DNA from: an uncultured Flavobacteriaceae bacterium
Lineage (GTDB): Bacteria > Bacteroidota > Bacteroidia > Flavobacteriales > Flavobacteriaceae
Direction of reading: 5' to 3'
Assembly (NCBI GenBank): GCA_934675205.1
Contig: CAKUPQ010000001.1
Location: 124,001-188,000 of the forward strand
Length of the DNA stretch: 64,000 nt
Shown here: positions 28,950-37,589 of the stretch, one piece after another
Layout: each line of letters opens with the position of its first letter
How positions within the stretch are numbered: the first letter of the stretch is position 1
The notes under the pieces: generated by a model
What the model was told of the DNA's origin: nothing
Seen by the model: only the letters and a program-made list of their open reading frames with translations
The model's database searches: none
Position numbers and translations under genes: made by a program

Positions 28950-28983
28950 ATTCCTGCCTGTCGGCAGACAGGTTTGATTACAG
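28950..28983. repeat. Dispersed intergenic repeat around a CCTGCCTGTCGGCAGACAGG palindrome
   Basis: A 20-base near-palindrome followed by TTTGATTACAG matches, in opposite orientation, the repeat at 17651-17693. It lies in the 197-base gap after the glycosyltransferase gene. The rest of that gap holds short CTTCGGACTT-type direct repeats and no gene. Confidence 0.55.
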
Positions 28984-29085
28984 GTTGAAGGGGACTCAAC
29001 TCCGAGCTTCGGACTTCGGACTTTTTACTTCGGACTGAAATTTATAAAAACAAATTCGTACTTTTACTCTTCAAAATATAAAGAT

Positions 29086-29535
29086 ATGTTACGGAGTATT
29101 TTTTGTCTGATGATTTTTGCTTTAGGAATAACTTCTTGTGTAAGCACAAAACTCACTATCAAAAATATTGATAATAATGTCCAAGCTCCCGAAATGCTTA
29201 ATGATACAACCTACAAACTTGTTTCAAAAGCAACAAACAAAAAATACGGATTTCATCAGGATTATCCTGTTAATGTAGGTTTTGGGTTGTTGCACCAAAG
29301 AGAGGAGAATATTGAGAAATTCCTCAATGCTCTTTTGGGTCCGAACGGGGAAAAAATAACCTACTCACAAAACGGAAGTTGCTGTCCGTTTCCGACTGAC
29401 AAAAGTGAACTCGGAGGAGGATTGTTAGAGGTTTACCAAATTACTTGGGAGGGGAATTCAAAACCGCTTACGATTTATCTGAATTATTTTGAAAAAGGAG
29501 AAGTTCTGATTCCTGTCGGGCTTACAGCTAAATAA
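29086..29535 (+). CDS. Small conserved lipoprotein
   Basis: A 149-residue lipoprotein (lipobox ALGITSC) has the conserved run NVGFGLLHQREENIEKFLNA followed by LLGPNGE, GSCCPFPT and GGGLLEVYQI. This family is often labelled 2-dehydro-3-deoxyphosphooctonate aldolase in databases. Nothing here resembles the TIM-barrel KdsA enzyme, so that name should not be used. The function is unknown. A near-consensus -7 element (TACTTTTA) lies at 29059. The 3' end overlaps the convergent rnhA gene by eight bases. Confidence 0.75.
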   Translation: MLRSIFCLMIFALGITSCVSTKLTIKNIDNNVQAPEMLNDTTYKLVSKATNKKYGFHQDYPVNVGFGLLHQREENIEKFLNALLGPNGEKITYSQNGSCCPFPTDKSELGGGLLEVYQITWEGNSKPLTIYLNYFEKGEVLIPVGLTAK

Positions 29536-30007
29536 TTGTTTGATTTTCGTTTTCGTAAAACTCATCAACCGATAACTTTTCCTGACTTGCGGCAAATACT
29601 GCCAATTGGTCGCATCGTTCGTTTTGCGGGTGGTTATTATGTCCTTTTATCCATTGGAAAGTAACTAGATGTTTTCGGTAAATTTTCAGAAAACGAATCC
29701 ATAAATCAGGGTTTTTTACCCCTTTAAAACTTTTCTTTTCCCATCCAAAAATCCATTTCTGGTTGACAGCATCTACTACGTATTTGGAATCGGAAACAAC
29801 CAAAACTTTTGTATTCGGATTTTTCAGCTTTTCAAGCCCTACAATAACAGCCAAAAGCTCCATTCGGTTATTGGTTGTCAATCGGAAACCCTCGTAAAAT
29901 TCTTTTCTGTGATTAGAATTCGGAACTTCCATAACTACTCCGTAACCGCCTTTTCCGGGATTGCCTTTTGAGGCTCCGTCCGTATATATGTGTACTTGAT
30001 AATTCAT
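29528..30007 (-). CDS. rnhA: Ribonuclease HI
   Basis: RNase HI cuts the RNA strand of RNA-DNA hybrids. The 159-residue enzyme has the catalytic acidic residues in IYTDGAS, NNRMELLA and VVSDSKYV and a C-terminal aspartate in NERCDQLA. The ATG at 30007 follows the TATCTTTG promoter element; longer readings would begin inside it. The last eight bases overlap the convergent lipoprotein gene. Confidence 0.95.
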   Translation of the reverse strand: MNYQVHIYTDGASKGNPGKGGYGVVMEVPNSNHRKEFYEGFRLTTNNRMELLAVIVGLEKLKNPNTKVLVVSDSKYVVDAVNQKWIFGWEKKSFKGVKNPDLWIRFLKIYRKHLVTFQWIKGHNNHPQNERCDQLAVFAASQEKLSVDEFYENENQTII

Positions 30008-30019
30008 AATTTTGAGTTC

Positions 30020-30027
30020 CAAAGATA
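30020..30027 (-). promoter_or_regulatory. -7 promoter element of rnhA
   Basis: TATCTTTG on the minus strand is a perfect consensus match 12 bases before the rnhA ATG. Confidence 0.65.
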
Positions 30028-30054
30028 GTGTTTTCAGCATAGTTTAAAAAAACA

Positions 30055-30081
30055 AAAAGCCGACTGCAAAAGTCGGCTTTT
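30055..30081 (-). terminator. Terminator of the rpsB-tsf unit
   Basis: AAAAGCCGACT and AGTCGGCTTTT form a perfect 11-bp stem with a five-base loop and a T-rich flank on the minus strand. It lies about 20 bases past the tsf stop codon. Confidence 0.88.
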
Positions 30082-30101
30082 AAACTATCTATATTCAGAA
30101 A

Positions 30102-30929
30102 TTAAGCACCTAAAGCAACTCTTCTGAATCCTGTAACGGTTAATCCTCCATCAACCGATTTTACATATTGAGCAACGCTCATAGAACCATCTTTAATATA
30201 ATCTTGATTTACCAAAGTATTGTCTTTGTAGAAACGTTGGATTTTTCCTTTAGCGATGTTATCAAGCATAGCTTCAGGTTTTCCTTCCGCTCTTAATTGG
30301 TCTTTTGCAATTTCGATTTCTTTGTCGATGATGGATTGGTCAACACCTGTCTCATCAAGAGCAAGCGGATTCATAGCAGCAGCTTGCATAGCTACGTTTC
30401 TTGCAGCCTCATCAGCTCCTGAAACATTAGCAGAAAGAGCTGTCAAAGTAGCAATTTTGTTTCCTGCGTGGATATAACTTCCTACAAAATTCCCTTCTAA
30501 TTTCTCGAACGAACCGATTTCGATTTTTTCTCCGATAACTCCTGTTTGCTCGATAAGTTTGTCAGCAACAGTAATTCCTCCGAAATCAGAAGCCAAGAAA
30601 TCTTCGAGTGTTGCGAAGTTGATTGCTTTTTCAGCAAATTGGTTAGCCAAAGCTACGAAACCTTCGTTTTTACCAACGAAATCTGTTTCGCAGTTAAGTG
30701 TAATTGCAACTCCTTGAGTTTTGTCAGCATTAACGAAAGCAATAGCAGCACCTTCGGTTGATTCTCTGTCCGAACGGTTAGCAGCTACTTTTTGTCCTTT
30801 TTTACGAAGAATTTCAATTGCTTTGTCGAAATCTCCTTCAGCCTCAACAAGAGCTTTTTTACAGTCCATCATTCCGGCACCTGTAATTTGTCTTAATTTA
30901 TTTACGTCTGCAGCAGTGATATTTGCCAT
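30102..30929 (-). CDS. tsf: Elongation factor Ts
   Basis: EF-Ts is the GDP/GTP exchange factor for EF-Tu. The 275-residue protein has the N-terminal UBA-like LRQITGAGMMDCKKAL and the core motif NCETDFVGKN. It follows rpsB by about 100 bases, the usual bacterial order. The terminator at 30055 ends the unit. Confidence 0.97.
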   Translation of the reverse strand: MANITAADVNKLRQITGAGMMDCKKALVEAEGDFDKAIEILRKKGQKVAANRSDRESTEGAAIAFVNADKTQGVAITLNCETDFVGKNEGFVALANQFAEKAINFATLEDFLASDFGGITVADKLIEQTGVIGEKIEIGSFEKLEGNFVGSYIHAGNKIATLTALSANVSGADEAARNVAMQAAAMNPLALDETGVDQSIIDKEIEIAKDQLRAEGKPEAMLDNIAKGKIQRFYKDNTLVNQDYIKDGSMSVAQYVKSVDGGLTVTGFRRVALGA

Positions 30930-31032
30930 TTTGTTTTGATTTTAATGATTTAAAAAAATTAAAAAATCGTTGTGTGATTCAGGTATAAAAATAACCATAA
31001 ATCCCCACAACGATTTTATGCTAATGTTATTT

Positions 31033-31800
31033 TTATTCTTCTGTAGTCTTTTCTACTTCTGGGGTAGTTTGTGCTACAACTTCTTCTGTTTCTTCAACTT
31101 CTTGAACAGCTCCTTTTTCAGAAGCTCCCTCAACAATTGCAGAAGTAACTAAAGATAAGATTTTATCAATAGATTTAGAAGCATCATCATTTGCAGGGAT
31201 AACGTAATCTACCTCACGTGGGTCAGAATTCGTATCAACCATTGCAAAAACCGGAATGTTTAATTTTTGAGCTTCTTTTACTGCGATGTGTTCAGCTATA
31301 ATGTCCACTACAAAAAGAGCAGCAGGAAGTCTTGACATATCAGCGATAGAACCCAAGTTCTTCTCTAATTTTGCACGAAGACGATCAACCTGAAGTTTTT
31401 CTTTTTTAGAAAGAGTATCAAAAGTTCCGTCTTTTTTCATTCTGTCGATAGAAGCCATTTTTTTAACAGCTTTACGGATAGTAACGAAGTTAGTAAGCAT
31501 ACCACCCGGCCATCTTTCGGTGATGTACGGCATATTAGCAGCTTTTGCTTTTTCAGCAACGATATCTTTTGCTTGTTTTTTGGTAGCTACGAAAAGTACT
31601 TTTCTACCAGATGCAGCGATTTTTTTCAGAGCTTCATTAGCTTCTTCAATTTTAGCTGCAGTTTTGTATAAGTTAATGATGTGGATTCCGTTTTTCTCCA
31701 TATAGATATAAGGAGCCATATTCGGATTCCATTTTCTGGTCATGTGTCCGAAATGAACACCTGCCTCCAATAATTCTTTTACTTCAATTTTGTTTGCCAT
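31033..31800 (-). CDS. rpsB: 30S ribosomal protein S2
   Basis: S2 is a late-assembling small-subunit protein. The 255-residue sequence contains LLEAGVHFGHMTRKWNPNM, RWPGGMLTNF and IPVFAMVDTNSDP, all diagnostic. The C-terminus carries an acidic low-complexity tail (VEETEEVVAQTTPEVEKTTE). The 163-base gap back to rpsI contains no gene and may hold a leader or processing site. Confidence 0.98.
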   Translation of the reverse strand: MANKIEVKELLEAGVHFGHMTRKWNPNMAPYIYMEKNGIHIINLYKTAAKIEEANEALKKIAASGRKVLFVATKKQAKDIVAEKAKAANMPYITERWPGGMLTNFVTIRKAVKKMASIDRMKKDGTFDTLSKKEKLQVDRLRAKLEKNLGSIADMSRLPAALFVVDIIAEHIAVKEAQKLNIPVFAMVDTNSDPREVDYVIPANDDASKSIDKILSLVTSAIVEGASEKGAVQEVEETEEVVAQTTPEVEKTTEE

Positions 31801-31963
31801 TTTTTTCTAAATAGTTTACGTTCTGTTGTAGTAAGCAATGATTAAGTAGCTTTTCAATTGAATGAAAACGGTCTTAACCATTTAGATGCTAAACTAAATT
31901 CCCAACGCATCGGGACGAGCAACAATAACTTGATTTAATTTCAATAATAAATGAACGATAATA

Positions 31964-32350
31964 TTAACGTTTAGAGAATTGGAATCTCTTACGAGCTTTT
32001 TTCTGTCCGAATTTCTTACGTTCTACCATTCTTGGGTCTCTTGTTAATAGACCTTCCGGTTTAACAATAGTTCTGTTTTCTGTATCTACCTCGCAAATTG
32101 CACGAGCGATAGCCATACGAACAGCCTCTGCCTGACCTGTAACTCCTCCTCCATATACGTTTACTTTTACGTCAAAGTTGTCCTCATTTCCTGTTAGAGA
32201 AAGAGCTTGTTTAACTTTGTACTGCAATGTAGCCGTAGTGAAGTAGTCTTTTAGTTCTCTTTTGTTTACTGTAATATTTCCTGAACCTTCAGAAAGATAA
32301 ATACGAGCAACTGCGGTTTTTCTTCTACCAATTTTGTGGATAACTGCCAT
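31964..32350 (-). CDS. rpsI: 30S ribosomal protein S9
   Basis: S9 contacts P-site tRNA with its C-terminal tail. The 128-residue protein begins IGRRKTAVARIYL and ends KKARKRFQFSKR, with the conserved terminal KR. Its ATG overlaps the rplM stop by one base (TAATG), so the two are translationally coupled. Confidence 0.98.
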   Translation of the reverse strand: MAVIHKIGRRKTAVARIYLSEGSGNITVNKRELKDYFTTATLQYKVKQALSLTGNEDNFDVKVNVYGGGVTGQAEAVRMAIARAICEVDTENRTIVKPEGLLTRDPRMVERKKFGQKKARKRFQFSKR

Positions 32351-32805
32351 TACTTCAAATCGTTTAGGTTAACGGTTTTAGGTTGTTGAGCGGTGTGTTT
32401 GTGCTCAGAACCTACATTTACACTCAAATTACGGAATAGTTGAGCTCCTAATTTGTTTTTAGGCAACATTCCTTTTACAGCTTTTTCGACAAGAATTGCA
32501 GGGTTTTTCGCCTGAATTTCTTTAGCTGTTAAACTTCTTTGTCCTCCCGGATAGCCTGTGTGACGAATGTACGTCTTGTCTTCAAGCTTGTTTCCGGTAA
32601 GGTTGATTTTTTCTGCATTGATAATGATAACATTATCTCCACAGTCCACGTGAGGAGTATAACTCGGTTTGTATTTACCTCTCAAAAGCATCGCAACTTT
32701 TGTAGCTAAACGTCCCAAATTATGCCCATCCGCATCAACAACAACCCACTCTTTTTGTACAGTGGCTTTGTTTGCTGAAACTGTTTTGTAGCTTAATGTG
32801 TTCAC
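32350..32805 (-). CDS. rplM: 50S ribosomal protein L13
   Basis: L13 is an early-assembly large-subunit protein. The 151-residue sequence has VVDADGHNLGRLAT, LLRGKYKPSYTPHVDCGD and MLPKNKLGAQLFRNL. It leads the rplM-rpsI pair. A hairpin at the predicted mRNA 5' end (32831-32850) may be a regulatory leader. Confidence 0.98.
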   Translation of the reverse strand: MNTLSYKTVSANKATVQKEWVVVDADGHNLGRLATKVAMLLRGKYKPSYTPHVDCGDNVIIINAEKINLTGNKLEDKTYIRHTGYPGGQRSLTAKEIQAKNPAILVEKAVKGMLPKNKLGAQLFRNLSVNVGSEHKHTAQQPKTVNLNDLK

Positions 32806-32830
32806 AATAAAAATTTTAAATTAAACATTC

Positions 32831-32850
32831 CATTCCCAATTAAGGGAGTG
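32831..32850 (-). promoter_or_regulatory. Hairpin at the 5' end of the rplM mRNA, candidate leader
   Basis: On the minus strand CACTCCC and GGGAATG form a seven-pair stem (one wobble) around TTAATT. The stem begins immediately after the -7 element, at the expected transcription start. A conserved hairpin in this position would fit ribosomal-protein autoregulation or mRNA stabilisation; both are inference. Confidence 0.5.
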
Positions 32851-32858
32851 CAAAAGTA
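32851..32858 (-). promoter_or_regulatory. -7 promoter element of rplM-rpsI
   Basis: TACTTTTG on the minus strand, followed directly by the leader hairpin, lies about 46 bases before the rplM ATG. A TTG in the expected -33 region lies about 20 bases upstream. Confidence 0.65.
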
Positions 32859-32933
32859 CAATTAATTATTTGAATTGCAAGTCTGTGAGGTAGTTTTTGA
32901 AAAGTTTTTCACAAAATTATCGACAGCACGAAT

Positions 32934-33695
32934 CTATTTCCTGCTCATCAGCTTATATTCTTCGTAACATTCACTGATGGCGTCCATAATCTGGAGGTCG
33001 TTGGCTGTTTTGATAAATGTTTCGGAATAACTACAATTCGTAAGTATGTCTTCAATCTCTTTTTTGGAAACTCCGAGCAAGGCAGATAAAGTTTCCCTAT
33101 CGAATTTAGAAGCTAAAACTTCTTTTACGGTTGGGTCTTTTTTCATTTCACGAAGTTTGGACATTTCGCGAGGCTTTTTTCCGAAAATATTATACAACGC
33201 ATCTGCAGGATTAAAAATCGAACTCATCACTTTTGAAAATCCTGAGTTTCTTTTTCCTGCCTCGTATCCGTGGTTAAGTCCCGAAATGCTGTATCGGTAA
33301 TCGTTCCGAATCGGAATCAGTTTGGCATCAATCTCCAAAAAACCGGTAAGAACAATTCCCGTAACTTCAACTTCGTCTATGACAATCGCCTTTTCCAAAA
33401 GTTCAATAGTAGTGATTTTTGACCTAAACCATTCGTTGGTAACCCGAACTTTTAAAGGGTCAAAACCAATAAAAGAAAAATGTATCGTGTCATTTACTTT
33501 TGCTTCAATCTGAAAAGACCCCATCACATTAGTTGTTGTTCCTTTTACCTTATTAAGGTTAAGAACAGTAACACCCGGCATCGGAACTTGTGTTTTTTGA
33601 TTCAGTACCGTTCCACTAATTACCGAAGTTTCTCCCATTTGTGAAAAAGCTCCCACAAAGGTAAAAATCATCAGTATTGTAATAAGGTGTTTCAT
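32934..33695 (-). CDS. Secreted CarboxypepD_reg-like domain protein
   Basis: A 253-residue exported protein has a signal peptide ending GAFSQ. A single carboxypeptidase-regulatory-like beta-sandwich (about 25-95) follows, with ISGTVLNQKTQVPMPGVTV, GSFQIEA and FSFIGF. The C-terminal half is helical and unassigned. Such proteins resemble the N-terminal extensions of TonB-dependent receptors but here have no barrel. The function is unknown. Confidence 0.75.
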   Translation of the reverse strand: MKHLITILMIFTFVGAFSQMGETSVISGTVLNQKTQVPMPGVTVLNLNKVKGTTTNVMGSFQIEAKVNDTIHFSFIGFDPLKVRVTNEWFRSKITTIELLEKAIVIDEVEVTGIVLTGFLEIDAKLIPIRNDYRYSISGLNHGYEAGKRNSGFSKVMSSIFNPADALYNIFGKKPREMSKLREMKKDPTVKEVLASKFDRETLSALLGVSKKEIEDILTNCSYSETFIKTANDLQIMDAISECYEEYKLMSRK

Positions 33696-33796
33696 TTCTT
33701 TGGTTTTTCAAAGGATAAAAATAGTAAATCCTACCTTTGTGAACTATTTATTATCAGAAAATTAACTTTTTGAAGATGCTGGGTGTTCTTCAATAT

Positions 33797-35296
33797 TTAT
33801 TCTTCATCTATATGAAAGCTCTTTAAAAAAGCAACACTCTTTTCGATGTCGTAATGTAAAATTCGATCTTCCTCAACAAATGGTACTTCTTCCCTAAAAG
33901 ATTTTACAAACATTTCGACAAACTCACTCGATTGCAATGGCCTTCTGAATTCAAGAGCTTGGGAAGCATTGAATAATTCGATGGCCAAAATACGTTGTAA
34001 ATTTTCTAAAATTCTCAAGCATTTTGTAGCTGAGTTAGCTCCCATACTTACGTGGTCTTCTTGTCCGTTTGACGAAACAATGCTGTCAATACTTGCAGGA
34101 GTTGCCAATTGCTTGTTCTGACTTACGATACTTGCAGCTGTATATTGCGGAATCATAAATCCTGAATTTAACCCTACATTATTCACTAAAAAAGCAGGTA
34201 AACCTCGAAGTCCCGATATGAGTTGATAGGTTCTTCTTTCAGAAATATTGCCTAATTCAGCCAAAGCAATTGCCAAAAAGTCCAAAGCCAAAGCCAACGG
34301 TTGTCCGTGGAAGTTTCCTCCCGAAACAATCAAATCTTCTCCTACAAAAATATTCGGATTGTCGGTAACGGAATTGATTTCTGTTTTGAAAACATTGCTT
34401 ACATAATTAATAGTGTCTTTTGATGCTCCGTGAACTTGCGGAATACATCTGAAAGAATACGGGTCTTGAACGTGCTTTTTGGGTTGAGCTATAATCTGAC
34501 TCCCTTCCAAAAATTCGGAAACTCGTCTTGCTGTATCAATCTGTCCTTTGTGCGGACGTGCATAGTGGATCAATTCGTTAAAAGGTTCGATTCTTCCGTC
34601 AAAAGCCTCAAGCGAAACCGTTCCTATCAAATCTGCCAAATACGAATATTTGTGAGCCTCAATCAAAACGTAACTTCCGTAAGCACTCATAAACTGCGTT
34701 CCGTTCAGCAGTGCTAATCCCTCTTTGGATTTAAGAATAATATTTTCCCAACCGAATTTCTTTAAAATTTCTTTGGAAGGATATTTTTCCCCTTGAAAAT
34801 AAACCTCTCCCTCTCCGATTAAAGGCAATGACAAATGTGCCAAAGGAGCTAAATCTCCCGATGCTCCCAACGAACCTTGTGTATAAACAACAGGCAAAAT
34901 ATCGTTGTTATAAAAATCAATCAGCCTTTCTACCGTTTGGGGTTGCACCCCTGAATTTCCGTAGCTCAACGACTGAACTTTTAGGAGTAACATTAGTTTT
35001 ACGATGTTTTGAGGAACTTCATCTCCCGTTCCGCAAGCGTGAGATTTCACTAAATTTTCCTGTAACTGCGAAAGGTTTTCGTTTGAGATTTTGATGTTGT
35101 ACAAAGAGCCGAATCCTGTGTTTATTCCGTAAATCGGTTCTTCTTGGGTTTCCATTTTTTTGTCGAGATACATTCTGCATCTTTCGATATTGCCTTTTGC
35201 CTCTTCCGACAAAGCTAATTTATGGTTTTCCAATAAAATAACTGCAACTTTCCGAAGTGACAAAACTTCTGAAGATATATAATGATAAGTGTTCAT
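33797..35296 (-). CDS. hutH: Histidine ammonia-lyase
   Basis: HutH deaminates histidine to urocanate. The 499-residue protein contains the MIO-forming triad Ala145-Ser146-Gly147 within GSLGASGDLAPLAH and the catalytic tyrosine region YGINTGFG near 57-64. Other hut genes are absent. It is the last gene of a tight folD-thioesterase-hutH cluster, 21 bases after the thioesterase stop. Phenylalanine or tyrosine lyase activity is possible in this superfamily, but the length and motifs favour histidine. Confidence 0.88.
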   Translation of the reverse strand: MNTYHYISSEVLSLRKVAVILLENHKLALSEEAKGNIERCRMYLDKKMETQEEPIYGINTGFGSLYNIKISNENLSQLQENLVKSHACGTGDEVPQNIVKLMLLLKVQSLSYGNSGVQPQTVERLIDFYNNDILPVVYTQGSLGASGDLAPLAHLSLPLIGEGEVYFQGEKYPSKEILKKFGWENIILKSKEGLALLNGTQFMSAYGSYVLIEAHKYSYLADLIGTVSLEAFDGRIEPFNELIHYARPHKGQIDTARRVSEFLEGSQIIAQPKKHVQDPYSFRCIPQVHGASKDTINYVSNVFKTEINSVTDNPNIFVGEDLIVSGGNFHGQPLALALDFLAIALAELGNISERRTYQLISGLRGLPAFLVNNVGLNSGFMIPQYTAASIVSQNKQLATPASIDSIVSSNGQEDHVSMGANSATKCLRILENLQRILAIELFNASQALEFRRPLQSSEFVEMFVKSFREEVPFVEEDRILHYDIEKSVAFLKSFHIDEE

Positions 35297-35317
35297 TTTT
35301 AATGTTTAATTTTTATA

Positions 35318-35836
35318 TTATTTATCTCCCAAAAACAGGGCTTTCAGTTCGTGAGCATCACTCGGTTTTATTTTTCCTGCTAAAACCAAACTTAATTGCT
35401 TTCTTCGTAAGGCAGCTTCAAAGCGTTGTTTTTCCAAATCTGTTTCGGGAATAATTTCAGGAACAGCAATAGGACGACCTGTTTCGTCAACAGCCACAAA
35501 CGTATAAATTGCTTCGTTAGCTTTGGTTTTGATTCCCGATTCTCTATCCTCAATCCATACGTCAATAAAAATTTCCATTGAAGACGAAAAAGCACGGGAA
35601 ACTTTTGCCTCAACCGTCACCACGCTTCCCAACGGAATTGCTCTGTTAAAAGCTACGTTATTTACAGAAGCTGTTACGCAAATTCTGCGGGAATGTCTTC
35701 GTGCTGTGATACTTGCAGCTCTGTCCATACGAGCCAATAATTCTCCTCCAAACAAATTGTTTAAAGGGTTAGTTTCTCCAGGTAATACTACATCTGTTAA
35801 TATAGTTACTGATTCGGAAGGAGTTTTTGGATTCAT
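35318..35836 (-). CDS. Acyl-CoA thioesterase, hotdog fold
   Basis: A 172-residue thioesterase of the BACH/YciA type. The block LPGETNPLNNLFGGELLARMDRAA carries the conserved asparagine and the aspartate of the active site, and VNNVAFNRAIPLGSVVTVEAKV follows. It hydrolyses acyl-CoAs in the cytoplasm; chain length is not deducible. It starts two bases after the folD stop codon, so the two are probably co-translated. Confidence 0.9.
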   Translation of the reverse strand: MNPKTPSESVTILTDVVLPGETNPLNNLFGGELLARMDRAASITARRHSRRICVTASVNNVAFNRAIPLGSVVTVEAKVSRAFSSSMEIFIDVWIEDRESGIKTKANEAIYTFVAVDETGRPIAVPEIIPETDLEKQRFEAALRRKQLSLVLAGKIKPSDAHELKALFLGDK

Positions 35837-35838
35837 TA

Positions 35839-36723
35839 TTATCGTAAATTATTTCTTCTTTCTCTTGCTAACAAAGTATTTTTCATCAGCATGGCAATTG
35901 TCATGGGTCCTACCCCACCCGGAACAGGTGTGATAAAGGAAGCTTTTTTGCTTACATTTTCAAAATCCACATCACCTCTAATTACATATCCTTTCGGATG
36001 ATTTTCGTCAGCTACGCGAGTAATTCCAACATCAATAACCACTACATCATCTTTAACCATTTCGGCTTTGAGGTAATTCGGAACTCCTAAAGCCGTAATG
36101 ATAATGTCCGCTTGAGAAGTGATTTGAGTAATATTTTTAGTATGACTGTGCGTAAGCGTTACGGTTGAATTTCCCGGAAATCCCTTGCGACCCATCAAGA
36201 TACTCATCGGACGTCCCACAATATGGCTTCTACCAATAACTACTGTATGTTTTCCTTGAGTTTCTACGTTATATCGTTCCAAAAGCTCTAATATTCCGAA
36301 AGGAGTAGCCGGAATAAAGGTACTCATGTCCAAGGCCATTTTCCCGAAGTTTTCAGGGTGAAAACCATCCACATCTTTGCTCGGATCGATAGCCATAATC
36401 ACTTTTTGCTCGTCAATTTGTTTCGGAAGCGGAAGCTGAACAATAAAACCGTCGATAGCGTTATCTTGATTTAATTCTTCTATTTTACGAAGTAATTCCA
36501 CTTCAGAGGTAGTATTCGGAAGTCGAATAAGGGTTGATTCGAAACCTACTTGTTCGCAAGCTTTGACTTTGCTGGCTACATAGGTGAGACTTGCTCCATC
36601 GTTTCCTACAATAATGGCTGCCAAATGAGGCACTTTTTCGCCTCTGTTTTTGATTTTTTCGACTATAAGAGCAATCTCCTTTTTAATGTCTTCCGATGTT
36701 TTTTTACCGTCTAATAGTTGCAT
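35839..36723 (-). CDS. folD: Methylenetetrahydrofolate dehydrogenase/cyclohydrolase
   Basis: FolD interconverts methylene-, methenyl- and formyl-tetrahydrofolate. The 294-residue protein has the catalytic lysine in [13 protein letters not shown], the [13 protein letters not shown] block, the NADP site [13 protein letters not shown] and the C-terminal [11 protein letters not shown]. The one-carbon link to hutH downstream is suggestive, since histidine breakdown can feed folate, but there is no proof of a shared role. Confidence 0.96.
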   Translation of the reverse strand: MQLLDGKKTSEDIKKEIALIVEKIKNRGEKVPHLAAIIVGNDGASLTYVASKVKACEQVGFESTLIRLPNTTSEVELLRKIEELNQDNAIDGFIVQLPLPKQIDEQKVIMAIDPSKDVDGFHPENFGKMALDMSTFIPATPFGILELLERYNVETQGKHTVVIGRSHIVGRPMSILMGRKGFPGNSTVTLTHSHTKNITQITSQADIIITALGVPNYLKAEMVKDDVVVIDVGITRVADENHPKGYVIRGDVDFENVSKKASFITPVPGGVGPMTIAMLMKNTLLARERRNNLR

Positions 36724-36756
36724 TGTGATATTGGGTTGAAAGTTGTGTTTTATTAC

Positions 36757-37335
36757 TTATTGATTGATTTTGGTCAAAAGCCGTTTAGAACAATCTGAGG
36801 CACAAGTCAGTCCCACAGCCATCATAATAACATCTTTTAAAACCAATCTACCCGCTCCTGACAAATAAGGAAAACCATATTGAGGAGTTGGAAAATCACC
36901 TCCTAAATTCGGCACATACACTTCGGGTGTAGTTATTAAAAATGATAAAGTTACTAATGACATTCCAAAAGTGAGTAAGCCGCCTATCAAACCGATTTTA
37001 GGATACCATATTCCTAAAAAAGTCAATAGTCCAATTATTATAATTACAGTTCCTAAACCGTAACTAAAGATATAAGTGCCATTTTCTGTATGCCAATCTA
37101 TGTTTTTCTGAACAGTTTTTCCTTCCGGATTTTTATAATTTTGGTATTCGGGAGCCTCTTTTGCATAAAAAAAAGACATCAACGGACTATTTGCCACAAA
37201 AGGAACGATTCCGTCTGCTTCATACTGATAGGCTTTTAGACCACCTATCCAAACCATAACCATCAAAATGGACACTCTCGCCATGTTGACAAAATTGGAT
37301 TGACTATTTGCTAAGAGTGTTATCAGTTTATTCAT
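36757..37335 (-). CDS. DUF417 (YkgB-like) membrane protein
   Basis: A 192-residue protein with four predicted membrane helices (about 15-35, 88-106, 113-132, 165-182). VYVPNLGGDFPTP and GRLVLKDVIMMAVGL match DUF417/YkgB proteins, linked to stress from reactive chlorine or heat in other bacteria. The role here is unproven. It lies 33 bases upstream of folD. Confidence 0.85.
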   Translation of the reverse strand: MNKLITLLANSQSNFVNMARVSILMVMVWIGGLKAYQYEADGIVPFVANSPLMSFFYAKEAPEYQNYKNPEGKTVQKNIDWHTENGTYIFSYGLGTVIIIIGLLTFLGIWYPKIGLIGGLLTFGMSLVTLSFLITTPEVYVPNLGGDFPTPQYGFPYLSGAGRLVLKDVIMMAVGLTCASDCSKRLLTKINQ

Positions 37336-37563
37336 GATAATGTTTTTTCGTCTAAATAGTTCTATTTTTTTGTTTAAAACCCAAGATTTAAAGTTTAATA
37401 TTATACAACTTTAAACCTTAAACATATTTTATTCAAGGAATTTCCCTCTCATTTTTCATCAGATTTTTCGCGACCAAAAGTACAGTTTTTTCTGCACTTG
37501 CCCAAATAGATACAAAAATAGACTTCAAAACATTTTGGTGTTAGACATTACAACTAAAATCAC

Positions 37564-37571
37564 TAAATTTG
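37564..37571 (+). promoter_or_regulatory. -7 promoter element of serS
   Basis: TAAATTTG lies 18 bases before the serS ATG. An in-frame TTG at 37569 is inside the element and would not be translated. Confidence 0.6.
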
Positions 37572-37589
37572 TCCCTTAAAATTTTATCG

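Noticed and set aside
29086..29535. Annotation as 2-dehydro-3-deoxyphosphooctonate aldolase
   Set aside because: The name is attached to this small lipoprotein family in databases, but the protein is too short, is lipid-anchored and lacks KdsA motifs.
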